Assembly (NCBI GenBank): GCA_964537505.1
Contig: CAZICK010000030.1
Coordinates: 1 to 41,369 of the forward strand
Direction: 5' to 3'
Length of the DNA stretch: 41,369 nucleotides
From: DAINBT01 sp036732785
GTDB taxonomy: Bacteria > Planctomycetota > Phycisphaerae > Sedimentisphaerales > SM23-30
Position numbers and translations under genes: made by a program. The notes below the pieces were generated by a model. That model was not told the DNA's origin. It ran no database searches and was given only the letters and a program-made list of their open reading frames with translations. Every line of letters starts with the position of its first letter. Position 1 is the stretch's first letter. Of the stretch, positions 8,312-16,442 are shown piece by piece.

Positions 8312-8351
8312 ATGGCCCGGCAGCCCGATAGATCGTTGCCGGGCCATTTTT
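8312..8351 (+). terminator. Strong intrinsic terminator between two pilin genes
   Basis: A perfect 11-bp stem, ATGGCCCGGCA (8312-8322) with TGCCGGGCCAT (8337-8347), encloses a 14-base loop. It is followed by a run of T residues (8347-8351). It begins 77 bases after the stop codon of the first pseudopilin and ends 35 bases before the start of the second, with no obvious promoter in between. Confidence 0.85.
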
Positions 8352-8386
8352 CGCCCTGTTTTAGGCAATTGCCGGTGAGGTGTAGT

Positions 8387-8926
8387 ATGGCTAGATTGTG
8401 TGTTAAAAATTGTTTTATGCCTGCGGCCTCAAAGAAGAAGGGTTTTACCCTGATTGAGATTTTGATTGTGGTAGTTATCTTGGGGATATTAGCATCTGTC
8501 ATCATTCCTAAATTTTCCAATGCCAACATGCAAGCCCGCGAGAACATGCTGCTTGAGAATCTCCGCATTCTGCGGACCCAGATCGCTACGTACCGCGCTC
8601 AGCACTGGGATGTATCGCCCGGTTATGATGCGGCGACGGGCAATCCGGGCGAGCAGACCTTTCTCGATCAGATGACTACGTTCACCGATGAAAAGGGCAA
8701 TACCAGCGATGAGGGGTCGGCCGTTTTTCAATATTGTCCCTATTTGAGCAGGATGCCGGAAAACCCGTTGAATAATTTATCGAGTATAATGGTGATAGCT
8801 GACGACGTTGCCTTACCGGTTGCGCCCGATAACAGTACGGGCTGGATTTATAAGCCGAGTGAAATGGTTATCAGGGCCAACTCACCGGGTAGCGGCATAA
8901 ATTCTCGCGATTACTATAAATATTAA
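8387..8926 (+). CDS. Second type IV pilin/GspG-like pseudopilin
   Basis: The 179-residue product carries the prepilin motif KKKGFTLIEILIVVVILGIL near residues 15-34, the N-terminal helix and a globular domain with the MPENPLNN motif typical of GspG-like proteins. The leader is longer (about 18 residues) than in the upstream pilin. The start ATG 8387 is preceded by GGTGAGG six bases upstream. An earlier in-frame ATG at 8303 would place coding sequence through the terminator hairpin and lacks a ribosome-binding site. A later ATG at 8417 would give a shorter leader but also lacks a site. Its N-terminal helix is close to that of the first pilin, so the pair look like diverged duplicates. Expression probably depends on read-through of the terminator or on its own undetected promoter. 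Confidence 0.87.
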   Translation: MARLCVKNCFMPAASKKKGFTLIEILIVVVILGILASVIIPKFSNANMQARENMLLENLRILRTQIATYRAQHWDVSPGYDAATGNPGEQTFLDQMTTFTDEKGNTSDEGSAVFQYCPYLSRMPENPLNNLSSIMVIADDVALPVAPDNSTGWIYKPSEMVIRANSPGSGINSRDYYKY

Positions 8927-8985
8927 GTGGATTTTTGCAAGAGATCAGTATTAACAAGCAAATATTTTTATACAGGAGAAAAACG

Positions 8986-9276
8986 ATGACTGTCACTGTG
9001 GATAATTATACCAGGGTCCTGTTGACTGTTTTAACGGTTCTGCTTCTGGTGGTTGCGGTGGGTCTTTGGTTCGAGACGCCGACTACGGTTCCGTCTGCCT
9101 ATGGCAGGGTGCCTGATTCGGGGGAGCAGTTGAACCAGCTTATTGGGAAAGTGGACAAGATAGACACATCCCTTGGCGAAATTAGTCGCCTGCTCACTTC
9201 GGGCAAAATTAAGGTACAAGTGGTTTTGCCTCCGGAGGAGATAACAGCAACCCCTACACCACCGGTAGAGAAATAA
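8986..9276 (+). CDS. Small single-TM protein of the pseudopilin cluster, unknown function
   Basis: This 96-residue protein is unfamiliar. It has a short N-terminal segment, one membrane helix (RVLLTVLTVLLLVVAVGLWF, about residues 10-29), a short region that may form a coiled coil (LNQLIGKVDKIDTSLGEISR), and a Pro/Thr-rich tail. The start ATG 8986 has AGGAGA seven bases before it; the frame is open further upstream to a TTG at 8935, without a comparable site. The next gene starts directly at the following base, so they are probably translated together. The shape (one TM helix plus short coiled coil) would suit an accessory or inner-membrane assembly factor like GspM/PilO-class proteins, but there is no sequence evidence for that. 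Confidence 0.65.
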   Translation: MTVTVDNYTRVLLTVLTVLLLVVAVGLWFETPTTVPSAYGRVPDSGEQLNQLIGKVDKIDTSLGEISRLLTSGKIKVQVVLPPEEITATPTPPVEK

Positions 9277-9810
9277 ATGTCCAGGTCTGTATATGACAAT
9301 TCCAGATCAGCTTTCACTTTGGTCGAAATGCTGGTTGTTGTTCTTATCATTGGTGTGGCCGTGACGGTGATCATACCAATGATAGGCAACTGCAACGATT
9401 TTAAGGTTGCCACAGCGGCGCGGCAATTGGTTGGAGCTTTGCTTTATGCTCAGACCAAGGCGATATCAACGCAGCAGCGACATCGAGTGGTGTTTGACAT
9501 CGCGGGCAATAATTACAAGATTGAAGTCCAAAACCCTGACGGCAGCTTTAGTGTTATTACCCATCCGACTAACAAATCGCCCTACCAGATAAATTTCAGC
9601 GAAATTAGCGAACTGAAATCCGTGACAATTGACGACTCGGTCGATTTCGGAGGTGAGAGCACGGTCTGGTTCGACAGTTTGGGTGTTCCTTATAGTGGTG
9701 ACGCAGTAGCGGTATCGCTGACGGCACAGGGTGATGTGACCGTCAGTGCCGGGAGCGAAAGCCAAACCATAAGCGTCGCGCCGGTGACTGGCAGAGTGAG
9801 CATTAATTAA
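9277..9810 (+). CDS. GspH/FimT-type minor pseudopilin
   Basis: The 177-residue product has a prepilin leader and helix (SAFTLVEMLVVVLIIGVAVT, with Ala instead of Gly before the cleaved Phe). The GspH/FimT pattern AARQLVGALLYAQTKAISTQ then precedes a beta-rich C-terminal domain. Ala at the -1 position is tolerated by prepilin peptidases less often than Gly. The ATG directly follows the TAA of the preceding gene with only a weak ribosome-binding site, which points to translational coupling. Minor pseudopilins of this class prime or tip the filament. It is the third pilin-like gene in the cluster. Confidence 0.85.
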   Translation: MSRSVYDNSRSAFTLVEMLVVVLIIGVAVTVIIPMIGNCNDFKVATAARQLVGALLYAQTKAISTQQRHRVVFDIAGNNYKIEVQNPDGSFSVITHPTNKSPYQINFSEISELKSVTIDDSVDFGGESTVWFDSLGVPYSGDAVAVSLTAQGDVTVSAGSESQTISVAPVTGRVSIN

Positions 9811-9893
9811 TTATCCCCGGGCAGTCAAAGTGGGCAGGCTTTGCCGTGTAGTTTGTGTTCGTATGAGTGGCGCGTGGCGGAAAGGTACGACCG

Positions 9894-9913
9894 ATAACTG
9901 TATAGTTATAACT
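9894..9913 (+). promoter_or_regulatory. Overlapping palindromes upstream of the secretin gene
   Basis: ATAACT (9894-9899) and AGTTAT (9904-9909) form an inverted repeat, and AGTTATAACT (9904-9913) is itself a perfect 10-base palindrome. They lie about 155 bases before the secretin start in the 254-base gap after the GspH-like gene. This resembles an operator, but no protein can be named. The gap otherwise shows an isolated GGAGG at 9936-9940 and nothing else clear. Confidence 0.35.
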
Positions 9914-10064
9914 GAATGAAATATTATTGATTGACGGAGGATGTGATTGGGTGACATTTTGGGTGTGTATTGTGGTTTTTGAGATCAGCAAATCGGCTTG
10001 AAATTAGTATGTTCAGCCATCTTCGATGCTGGTCGATATTGGTTGTGTATGAAAGGAGAAAGAG

Positions 10065-11777
10065 ATGAAAAATTGTCTAATGTTAATTGTTGTTGGAATT
10101 TTACTGTTGGTACAACCTGCCGGCGATCTATACGGACAGGATCCGGACGAAAGTTCTCCGGCCGTTGAAACATCTTCTTCCACGATAGAGATCGCGAAGG
10201 CCAATGCCGAAGGGATAGTTCCCTCAATTGTAGTTGACGGTCCCATTCTGAACTTTCTTAAGTTGGTTAGCATTGCCACTAACAAGAATATTGTTCCGTC
10301 AAGCAAGGTTCGTGGAGATGTTTCGGCCAGTCTTTTCAACGTAACATATATGGAGGCGATCGATGCTATTCTTAGTAGCAATGGTTTTGCGTACGAGGAG
10401 GACGGCCCGTTTATTTTTGTCTATACCAAGAAAGAGCTGGACGAAATAAAGGCCGCGGCCCGCAAGACGGTCTCTCAGATGTTTCCTTTGAATTACATCG
10501 CTGCCAAGGACGCTCGGAGCATTATCGAACCGCTCAAAAGCGATGCGGGTATAATAACCGTATCGCCGGAAGGCTCCGTCGGCGCTGCCGGAACTGGTTC
10601 CGGTGAGAATTGGGCCGGAAGTAATTTCATTATTGTTAATGATTATCCTGAGTATGTCGCAGCTATAGAAAAGGCACTCAAATTCGTTGACAAACGCCCG
10701 TCTCAGGTATTGATCGAAGCGACAATTCTTGTGGCCACCCTGAACGATGAGAATAAATTGGGCATTGATTTTAATGTTTTGGGAGGTGTAGATTTCGAGA
10801 CGCAGAACGGTGTTCTGGGGCCTCCAATAAACGAGTCAATTACAGTTTCGGAGACAGGGAGCGAATCCTCAACCGACGCCAGCAACCGTCTGTCGGGAAC
10901 AACGGTGCAGGCTGGTTTAACTAACGGCGCCTTGTCGGTGGGCGTGGTCAAGGGCAACATCGGTGTTTTTATCAATGCGCTTGAAACCGTGACCGATGTG
11001 GTTACTCTGGGCAATCCCAAGGTCCTTACCCTGAATCGTCAGGAGGGTGAGATTATTGTCGGTAACGAGACCGGTTACATCGATAGCATCGAAACTACCT
11101 CAACAGCGTCCACCTCATCGGTGAAATTTCTGAAAACCGGTGTGCAGTTGAACTTTACCCCTTATGTGATGGACGATGGCTATATTCGCATGGAGTTGAA
11201 TCCGGAAGACAGTGACGGTGGTCTTGGCGCAGCGGATCTGCCGTTCAAGAAAACCACAGAAGTGACGACCAACGTGCTGGTCAAGGACGGACATACAATT
11301 GTCATTGGCGGCCTTTTCCGTGAGAGTACCAGTCTGGGTCGAAGCCAGGTTCCACTGGCGGGCAACATTCCTCTGCTGGGTCAGCTATTTAAGAGCACTA
11401 CCGACAGAAACACCAAGGAAGAAGTTGTCTTTCTGATTACACCACGTATTGTCAAGGATGAGATTGATTATGCGATGGCCGAGGAAGTTATGGATACGTG
11501 CAATCGTCTAATGCTGGGCGCCAGAGAAGGCATGTTTGGGTTGTCGCGAGATCGTATCGCCACAGCTCATTATCGTCGTGCCCGAGAAGATCAAGAAGCG
11601 GGTCGGCCTAAGGATGCCCTGTGGAATGCTAGTTTGGCCGTCCATGCCAGTCCGACCTTTCTCGATGCCCTGAGGCTTCAGGACGAACTGCGTGCAGAAG
11701 AGATTTATGCAAATGAGACAGGCAGTATGCGCGAATTCATGCGTCGCCTGATCGAGCTTGACAAAGAAAATTTGTAA
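10065..11777 (+). CDS. Secretin (GspD/PilQ family outer-membrane channel)
   Basis: The 570-residue protein forms the multimeric outer-membrane gate of type II secretion or type IV pilus systems. It has a signal peptide (about residues 1-25), an N0/STN-like domain (about 45-125), an N1-like domain (about 140-215) and the secretin core (about 215-470). The core contains VTLGNPKVLTLNRQEGEI, the VKDGHTIVIGGLF strand, the hallmark VPLAGNIPLLGQLFKS and the closing EEVVFLITPRIV. About 95 residues follow, including a short TPR-like helical pair (YRRAREDQEAGRPKDALWN), where other secretins may have a pilotin-binding tail. The start ATG 10065 has AAGGAG 7-8 bases before it. With only about two N-domains it is shorter than most GspD. 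The next gene is the TPR lipoprotein, 40 bases downstream. Confidence 0.93.
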   Translation: MKNCLMLIVVGILLLVQPAGDLYGQDPDESSPAVETSSSTIEIAKANAEGIVPSIVVDGPILNFLKLVSIATNKNIVPSSKVRGDVSASLFNVTYMEAIDAILSSNGFAYEEDGPFIFVYTKKELDEIKAAARKTVSQMFPLNYIAAKDARSIIEPLKSDAGIITVSPEGSVGAAGTGSGENWAGSNFIIVNDYPEYVAAIEKALKFVDKRPSQVLIEATILVATLNDENKLGIDFNVLGGVDFETQNGVLGPPINESITVSETGSESSTDASNRLSGTTVQAGLTNGALSVGVVKGNIGVFINALETVTDVVTLGNPKVLTLNRQEGEIIVGNETGYIDSIETTSTASTSSVKFLKTGVQLNFTPYVMDDGYIRMELNPEDSDGGLGAADLPFKKTTEVTTNVLVKDGHTIVIGGLFRESTSLGRSQVPLAGNIPLLGQLFKSTTDRNTKEEVVFLITPRIVKDEIDYAMAEEVMDTCNRLMLGAREGMFGLSRDRIATAHYRRAREDQEAGRPKDALWNASLAVHASPTFLDALRLQDELRAEEIYANETGSMREFMRRLIELDKENL

Positions 11778-11817
11778 CAAAACCCAGAACCGGATTTTAA
11801 GCCTTCGGAGGCAAATG

Positions 11818-13038
11818 ATGAAACGTTTATCAGCGTTGGCGTTGACCGGAATTGTTCTGCTGGTCGGCTGTCAAAACCAACATCTTAAGAACAAGCAGGA
11901 AGCTCTGTCGCGTTGGAACGAGAGTCGTGTCCAGTTGACAGTTGATATAGCTCATCAGCAGTTTCGCTCGGGTCAGCTCGAGAAAGCGACCCAAACGGTT
12001 CAACAGGCGATACAGATTGATGGGCAATATGTTCCGGCACACCTGCTGTTGGGACAGATTTATCTCGAACAGAATCGCATTATTCCGGCACAGCAGTGTT
12101 TTGAAACATGTCTGGAGCTACAGTCATCTCATGCCGAGGCGAATTACAATCTTGGTATCGTCCTGGAAAAGCGTGGTTTGACCGAGCGGGCTATGGATTG
12201 TTATAAGATCGCCTGGGAGGCCCGGCCGGGGCATTCTCCTTATCTGTTGGCGTTGGTCGAAACGCTTGTTGAGCAAAATAAGCTGCAGCAAGCGTTGGAT
12301 CTTCTGGTCGGATACATTAACAACAACGAGGGCGATGCTTCTGTTTATGTTGCGGCGGGGAATATACTTGTCGCACTGGATCGGTCCGCTGAGGCGGTAG
12401 GGATGTTTCGCGATGCGGCAAGCCTGGCTCCAGAAAATGAGGCGATTACCGAGTCGCTGGCTTTTGCACTTCTCAAAGCCGATCGGGCGAGTGAGGCGCT
12501 TAGTCTGTTCGAACGGCTGGAGGAACAGGCCCAGCAGAGTGCACGTCCGTTTAGTTGGTCAAACCGATTGGCTATGGGAGACTGCTATATGAAGCTGTCT
12601 CGTTTTTACCATGCTCAGCGTTGTTTTGAATATGTCATCGAGCATGACGGGGCTAATCCTGCGGTATGGACCCGGCTGGCACAAACAGCGATGGCACGTG
12701 ATGATCTCAAACAGGGGCGAGTCTGGGCCGAGAGGGCACTGACGCTGAAACCCGATTATCCGGACGCTTTGACTGTCTTGGCGTACATTGCCTTTAAGCA
12801 ACAGGAATATCAACAGGCCGAGGAAATCCTTCGTCGGATTATTGCCGATGAGGATGATAACGGGCTGGCTCATTGCCTTTTGGGTCAGGCGCTCGAAGCT
12901 CGCGGTCAGATTGAACAGGCCGAGGCTTGTTATAGACGCGCTCTGGAGATTGATCCTCAGGATCGGCTGGCGCAGAAACTAACATCGGCGATTGAAAACA
13001 CTCGGATAGGTGAAAAAGCGACCCATGACAAATTGTGA
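11818..13038 (+). CDS. TPR-repeat lipoprotein linked to the secretin
   Basis: The 407-residue product begins with a lipoprotein signal (MKRLSALALTGIVLLVGC) and then consists of tetratricopeptide repeats over most of its length. Clear examples are GQLEKATQTVQQAIQIDGQY, AHLLLGQIYLEQNRIIPAQQ, and near the end AHCLLGQALEARGQIEQAEA with CYRRALEIDPQDR. The start ATG 11818 is chosen because GGAGG lies six bases before it; the adjacent ATG at 11815 would leave only three. Small TPR lipoproteins such as PilF/PilW act as pilotins that place the secretin in the outer membrane. Position and architecture fit such a role, though this one is larger than classic PilF. The role is inferred. Confidence 0.85.
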   Translation: MKRLSALALTGIVLLVGCQNQHLKNKQEALSRWNESRVQLTVDIAHQQFRSGQLEKATQTVQQAIQIDGQYVPAHLLLGQIYLEQNRIIPAQQCFETCLELQSSHAEANYNLGIVLEKRGLTERAMDCYKIAWEARPGHSPYLLALVETLVEQNKLQQALDLLVGYINNNEGDASVYVAAGNILVALDRSAEAVGMFRDAASLAPENEAITESLAFALLKADRASEALSLFERLEEQAQQSARPFSWSNRLAMGDCYMKLSRFYHAQRCFEYVIEHDGANPAVWTRLAQTAMARDDLKQGRVWAERALTLKPDYPDALTVLAYIAFKQQEYQQAEEILRRIIADEDDNGLAHCLLGQALEARGQIEQAEACYRRALEIDPQDRLAQKLTSAIENTRIGEKATHDKL

Positions 13039-13077
13039 TATATATTACAGTTACCGATTAATTTTGCGCAGGGGGCA

Positions 13078-14538
13078 ATGAAATTGTTTTTGACGCGCAG
13101 ATTAGTTTTAACATTGTTGGTTTTGATTATTCTGGCCGGTAATATTGCCTTTTTGATTGCGCAATTTCCGTTGGCCCAGTCTTCATCCATGGTTCGCTGG
13201 TTTTTCTGGCTTATATACGCTTTGGTAACCATTGTAGCTGCGGTTTCGATCGAGCTTATCCGACGTCGTTATGTTCTTGCTATTGGTCGCATCCGGGATC
13301 AGCTCCGGCAGTTCGAACAGGCCGACCGGATTGGTATGATTATGGTGGATGTGGACAACGAGTTGGCTGATCTGGTAACCGAGATAAATCATTATCTTAC
13401 CAACGTCAGATTTCGGTTTGAACGAGACGATCTCGAGCACAAGGAACTACAACTACAGGCCAGTGTTTCTGAAACCGAAACACGTCAGGTCGAGGCGGTG
13501 ATTTTCAGTATTTCCGATGCGGTAATTGTCACTGACAAATATGACGAGTTGCTGATGGCCAATGAGGCGGCTCAGGAGCTTTATGACTTTTGTCTTGACC
13601 GAAACTATCGTTCGCCAATAGACCAGGTTATTAATGACGATGATTTGTTAGGGCTTATTCGCCGTGGCCATCGGGAGAGAAGCAAAAACATCATCTGCCA
13701 GTTTGAGCGGGTTCATCCGGTAAGCGGCAAAAAGCTCGATCTGAAAGTTCTGTTTTCCTGTGTGCTCGACGCTGACGGGCAAGTGATTGGCGGGGTGGTG
13801 GTTATTCACGATATTACGTCTGAAAAAGAAATCGTCCGTATGAAGGACGACTTTGTCAATAGTATTTCGCACGAATTGAAGACGCCGCTGGCCGGCATCA
13901 GTGCTTATGCCGAGTTGCTTGCCGATAATGAGGCGGACAACGTTGCTGCACATAAGCAGTTTTGCAGGGTTATTCAGGACCAGTCTAATCGGCTTAATCA
14001 TTTGATTGATGCGATTTTGGACAGTTCTCGTCTTGAGTCCGGTCTGTTGAAGCCTTCGTTCGAGCCGCTGTCGGTGGCAGAAATAATCGACGATGTGGCT
14101 GCGATTATGCGGCCTCAAATGCAGGAAAAAAATATAGAGCTGGCAATATCTTTTGAGTCAGATGATTTAGTTATTTATGCGGATCGCGATATGATTCATC
14201 AGGCGTTGCTGAATCTGCTCAGTAATGCCGTCAAGTACTCACTTGCCGGTCGCAAAGTGTCCATCAGTGCCGATCGCAATGATGTGGGGCAGGTTGTCAT
14301 TGAGGTGCAGGATCAGGGCGTCGGTATTCCTGAGGATTCCCTGGAGCATATTTTCGATAAGTTTTATCGTGTTCCGCAGAATAGTAATCTTGCCGGCGGC
14401 ACGGGTTTGGGTCTGCATTTGGTTCGGGAGATCATCCAAACAATGCATGACGGTCAGATCAGTGTTGACAGCCGGCCTGGAAAGGGAAGTACGTTTACCG
14501 TCACGCTGCCGGGCTATCATTCACTGCAGGTAGTATAG
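13078..14538 (+). CDS. Membrane-bound PAS sensor histidine kinase
   Basis: The 486-residue protein has two N-terminal TM helices (about residues 9-29 and 39-61) with a very short loop, a linker region, a PAS domain (about 135-245), a HisKA domain with the phospho-acceptor His265 in SISHELKTPLAG, and a HATPase_c domain. The latter shows an N box (LLNLLSNAVKYS), G1 (DQGVGIP), an F box (FDKFYRV) and G2 (GGTGLGLHLVR). All catalytic motifs are intact. The small extracytoplasmic part suggests sensing within the membrane or through PAS. The ATG has AGGGGGC just upstream. It follows the TPR gene by 39 bases and precedes a response regulator by 56 bases, so kinase, regulator and secretin cluster are probably one functional unit. 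Confidence 0.94.
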   Translation: MKLFLTRRLVLTLLVLIILAGNIAFLIAQFPLAQSSSMVRWFFWLIYALVTIVAAVSIELIRRRYVLAIGRIRDQLRQFEQADRIGMIMVDVDNELADLVTEINHYLTNVRFRFERDDLEHKELQLQASVSETETRQVEAVIFSISDAVIVTDKYDELLMANEAAQELYDFCLDRNYRSPIDQVINDDDLLGLIRRGHRERSKNIICQFERVHPVSGKKLDLKVLFSCVLDADGQVIGGVVVIHDITSEKEIVRMKDDFVNSISHELKTPLAGISAYAELLADNEADNVAAHKQFCRVIQDQSNRLNHLIDAILDSSRLESGLLKPSFEPLSVAEIIDDVAAIMRPQMQEKNIELAISFESDDLVIYADRDMIHQALLNLLSNAVKYSLAGRKVSISADRNDVGQVVIEVQDQGVGIPEDSLEHIFDKFYRVPQNSNLAGGTGLGLHLVREIIQTMHDGQISVDSRPGKGSTFTVTLPGYHSLQVV

Positions 14539-14594
14539 AGTGTAATTTACTGGCGGAAGCTGGTAACTTGAAATTGCGATCCAGGAGGGCAACT

Positions 14595-14996
14595 ATGATC
14601 GGAAGTAGTCAGAAAATACTGGTCGTTGACGATGAGATTCATATTTTGCACGTCATCGCCTTGAAATTACGAAACGCCGGTTATGAGGTTATTACGTCGC
14701 AGAACGGCCGTGACGCTTTAGAACTGGCTCAGGTTGAGGTGCCCGATCTAATCATCACCGATTACCAAATGCCGCATTTGTCGGGTTTGGAGATGTGTCA
14801 GCATCTCCGCCAGATTCCTTCGACCAGGAATATCCCGGCGATCATGCTGACGGCCCGAGGGTTTACTTTTGATACTGCGGCCATGAGCTCCGCTGGTATT
14901 GACGTTTGTGTTCATAAGCCATTCAGTCCGCGTGAGCTGGTGCATACAGTTGAAAATGTGCTCAATTCTTCGCCAGCCTATGATATCGATATATAA
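14595..14996 (+). CDS. Single-domain response regulator (CheY-like)
   Basis: The 133-residue product is a lone receiver domain. It has the acidic pocket Asp12-Asp13 (VVDDE), the phospho-acceptor Asp56 (IITDYQMP), the switch Thr in MLTARG and the conserved Lys in HKPFSP. There is no output domain; the C-terminus ends shortly after the last helix. The start ATG 14595 is preceded by AGGAGGG, while the frame extends upstream to a TTG at 14568 that lacks a site. It is most likely phosphorylated by the histidine kinase directly upstream. Output must come through protein contact, perhaps with the HD-GYP protein encoded next or the filament machinery. Confidence 0.93.
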   Translation: MIGSSQKILVVDDEIHILHVIALKLRNAGYEVITSQNGRDALELAQVEVPDLIITDYQMPHLSGLEMCQHLRQIPSTRNIPAIMLTARGFTFDTAAMSSAGIDVCVHKPFSPRELVHTVENVLNSSPAYDIDI

Positions 14997-15028
14997 TAGA
15001 TAGAGGAATAAGGTTGAATAGCTATGTA

Positions 15029-15050
15029 ACTCATAACGATTGAGTTTTCC
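15029..15050 (+). repeat. 22-base dyad repeat, copy 1 (possible terminator)
   Basis: The element has arms ACTCA and TGAGT around TAACGAT and ends TTTTCC. An identical 22-base copy lies at 28069-28090, and similarity continues for about 12 bases beyond. Here it lies 33 bases downstream of the response regulator stop, where the stem plus T-run could act as a weak terminator. Confidence 0.6.
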
Positions 15051-15160
15051 CGTTTCGTTATTGCGTATTTACTTATCCTGAAAACCGTTACAATTGGCTC
15101 CGCCGGGAATTATCAACTCATTGGGTATGATTTTTATCAACTTAGAGTTTGGGATGAGCT

Positions 15161-16402
15161 ATGAGCTGTGATTCACCACAACCTCGAGACAATAATGATC
15201 TGGAAGCGATGACGAGTTCGCTCTCTCAGAGTTATGAAGAGATTGCTTTATTACATCGTGTTAGTGATGGAATGAGAGTGACACAGCAGCCTCAGGAACT
15301 TTTCAGTCGGCTCTTACCCGATGTTTTGGAAGTGATAAATGCTGAGAAGCTGATAATTTTCTGGCGCGGCAATAATGAGGCCGGCGTAGAACCGCCTATG
15401 GTGGCCTCGGTCGGTGCATTGCCTTTGAGCCGTGTGCATCTGGATGTTATCTGGGACAGATCCACAGCTTGCGCCAGCCGGGGGGTTCAAAACCAGTCGG
15501 CTGGGAGTGAATTGAACGGTATTCTTATCGATAGTGATGTCGATCGTGGTTACAGCTATGAATGGCCCAAGCCGATCCGCAATATTGTCAGTATTCCGAT
15601 TCGTCGCGATCAGCAGCACCTTGGCGTTCTGGTGGCGCTGAACAAGATCGATAAGCCTGATTTCGATTCGATTGACATGAAACTGCTTATTTCGGTAGGT
15701 AATGAAATTGCAGTTTTTCTGGAAAATTTTCGTTTGTATCACGAGATGCAAGAACTTTTTCTCGGTTCTCTGCGAGCGTTGTCCAACAGTATCGACGCCA
15801 AGGATACTTATACCTGCGGTCATTCGGAGAGAGTCGCTTTTATTTGTCGCCATTTAGCCGAAAAATTAAGTTTTGACCCTGCCAAGATTAATAACGTATA
15901 TTTGGCCGGTTTGCTGCATGATATCGGTAAGATCGGAGTCAGCGAAGCGGTGCTGTGCAAGCCCGGCCGATTGACGGATGACGAATTTGCCCAGATTAAA
16001 AAACACCCTCAGATCGGCGCTGACATTCTCAAGTCGATCAGACAGATGGAACATATTTCCCGTATTATCCTGTCCCATCATGAACGGTTTGACGGCGGCG
16101 GTTATCCAAACGGTCTTTCTGCCGGGGATATACCGATTGCGGGTCGTATCGTTATGTTGGCCGATTCATTTGATTCGATGATAGCCGACCGTACTTATCG
16201 CAAGGCTCTGCCCGTAGCCGCGGCCCTGGCTGAGATCAGACGCTACAGCGGTACTCAATTTGACCCACGGATCGCCGAGAGTTTTCTTGATACCGATATT
16301 GACCTGCTTGTTAACCGGCTGGAAGCCATTGCAGACAAATCCAGTCAAAAATACAACATCGGCAATCGTTCTGAGTGTTTCCAGTTGCCCACCTTAAATT
16401 GA
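15161..16402 (+). CDS. GAF / HD-GYP domain protein, predicted c-di-GMP phosphodiesterase
   Basis: In the 413-residue product residues about 25-195 form a GAF sensor domain. Residues about 205-370 form an HD-GYP domain with all signature groups: His221 (CGHSERV), the HD pair 253-254 (LLHDIGKIG), KHP 281-283, HHE 307-309, and the extended RFDGGGYP in place of plain GYP. The catalytic metal ligands are present, so hydrolysis of cyclic di-GMP is expected. There is no receiver domain, unlike many HD-GYP regulators, which makes the single-domain response regulator upstream an attractive partner. The start ATG 15161 has GGGATGAG upstream. It lies 164 bases after the response regulator, possibly in a separate transcript. 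Confidence 0.93.
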   Translation: MSCDSPQPRDNNDLEAMTSSLSQSYEEIALLHRVSDGMRVTQQPQELFSRLLPDVLEVINAEKLIIFWRGNNEAGVEPPMVASVGALPLSRVHLDVIWDRSTACASRGVQNQSAGSELNGILIDSDVDRGYSYEWPKPIRNIVSIPIRRDQQHLGVLVALNKIDKPDFDSIDMKLLISVGNEIAVFLENFRLYHEMQELFLGSLRALSNSIDAKDTYTCGHSERVAFICRHLAEKLSFDPAKINNVYLAGLLHDIGKIGVSEAVLCKPGRLTDDEFAQIKKHPQIGADILKSIRQMEHISRIILSHHERFDGGGYPNGLSAGDIPIAGRIVMLADSFDSMIADRTYRKALPVAAALAEIRRYSGTQFDPRIAESFLDTDIDLLVNRLEAIADKSSQKYNIGNRSECFQLPTLN

Positions 16403-16442
16403 TTTTCGGGAAAGTGCCGACTGCTCGGATACGTCGAACGCT

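Noticed and set aside
8303..8386. Upstream extension of the second pilin to ATG 8303
   Set aside because: It would translate through the terminator hairpin and lacks a ribosome-binding site. ATG 8387 has GGTGAGG at the right distance and gives a normal prepilin leader.
11758..11817. N-terminal extension of the TPR lipoprotein from TTG 11758
   Set aside because: It would overlap the secretin gene and bury the lipoprotein signal about 20 residues inside the protein. ATG 11818 has GGAGG six bases upstream.
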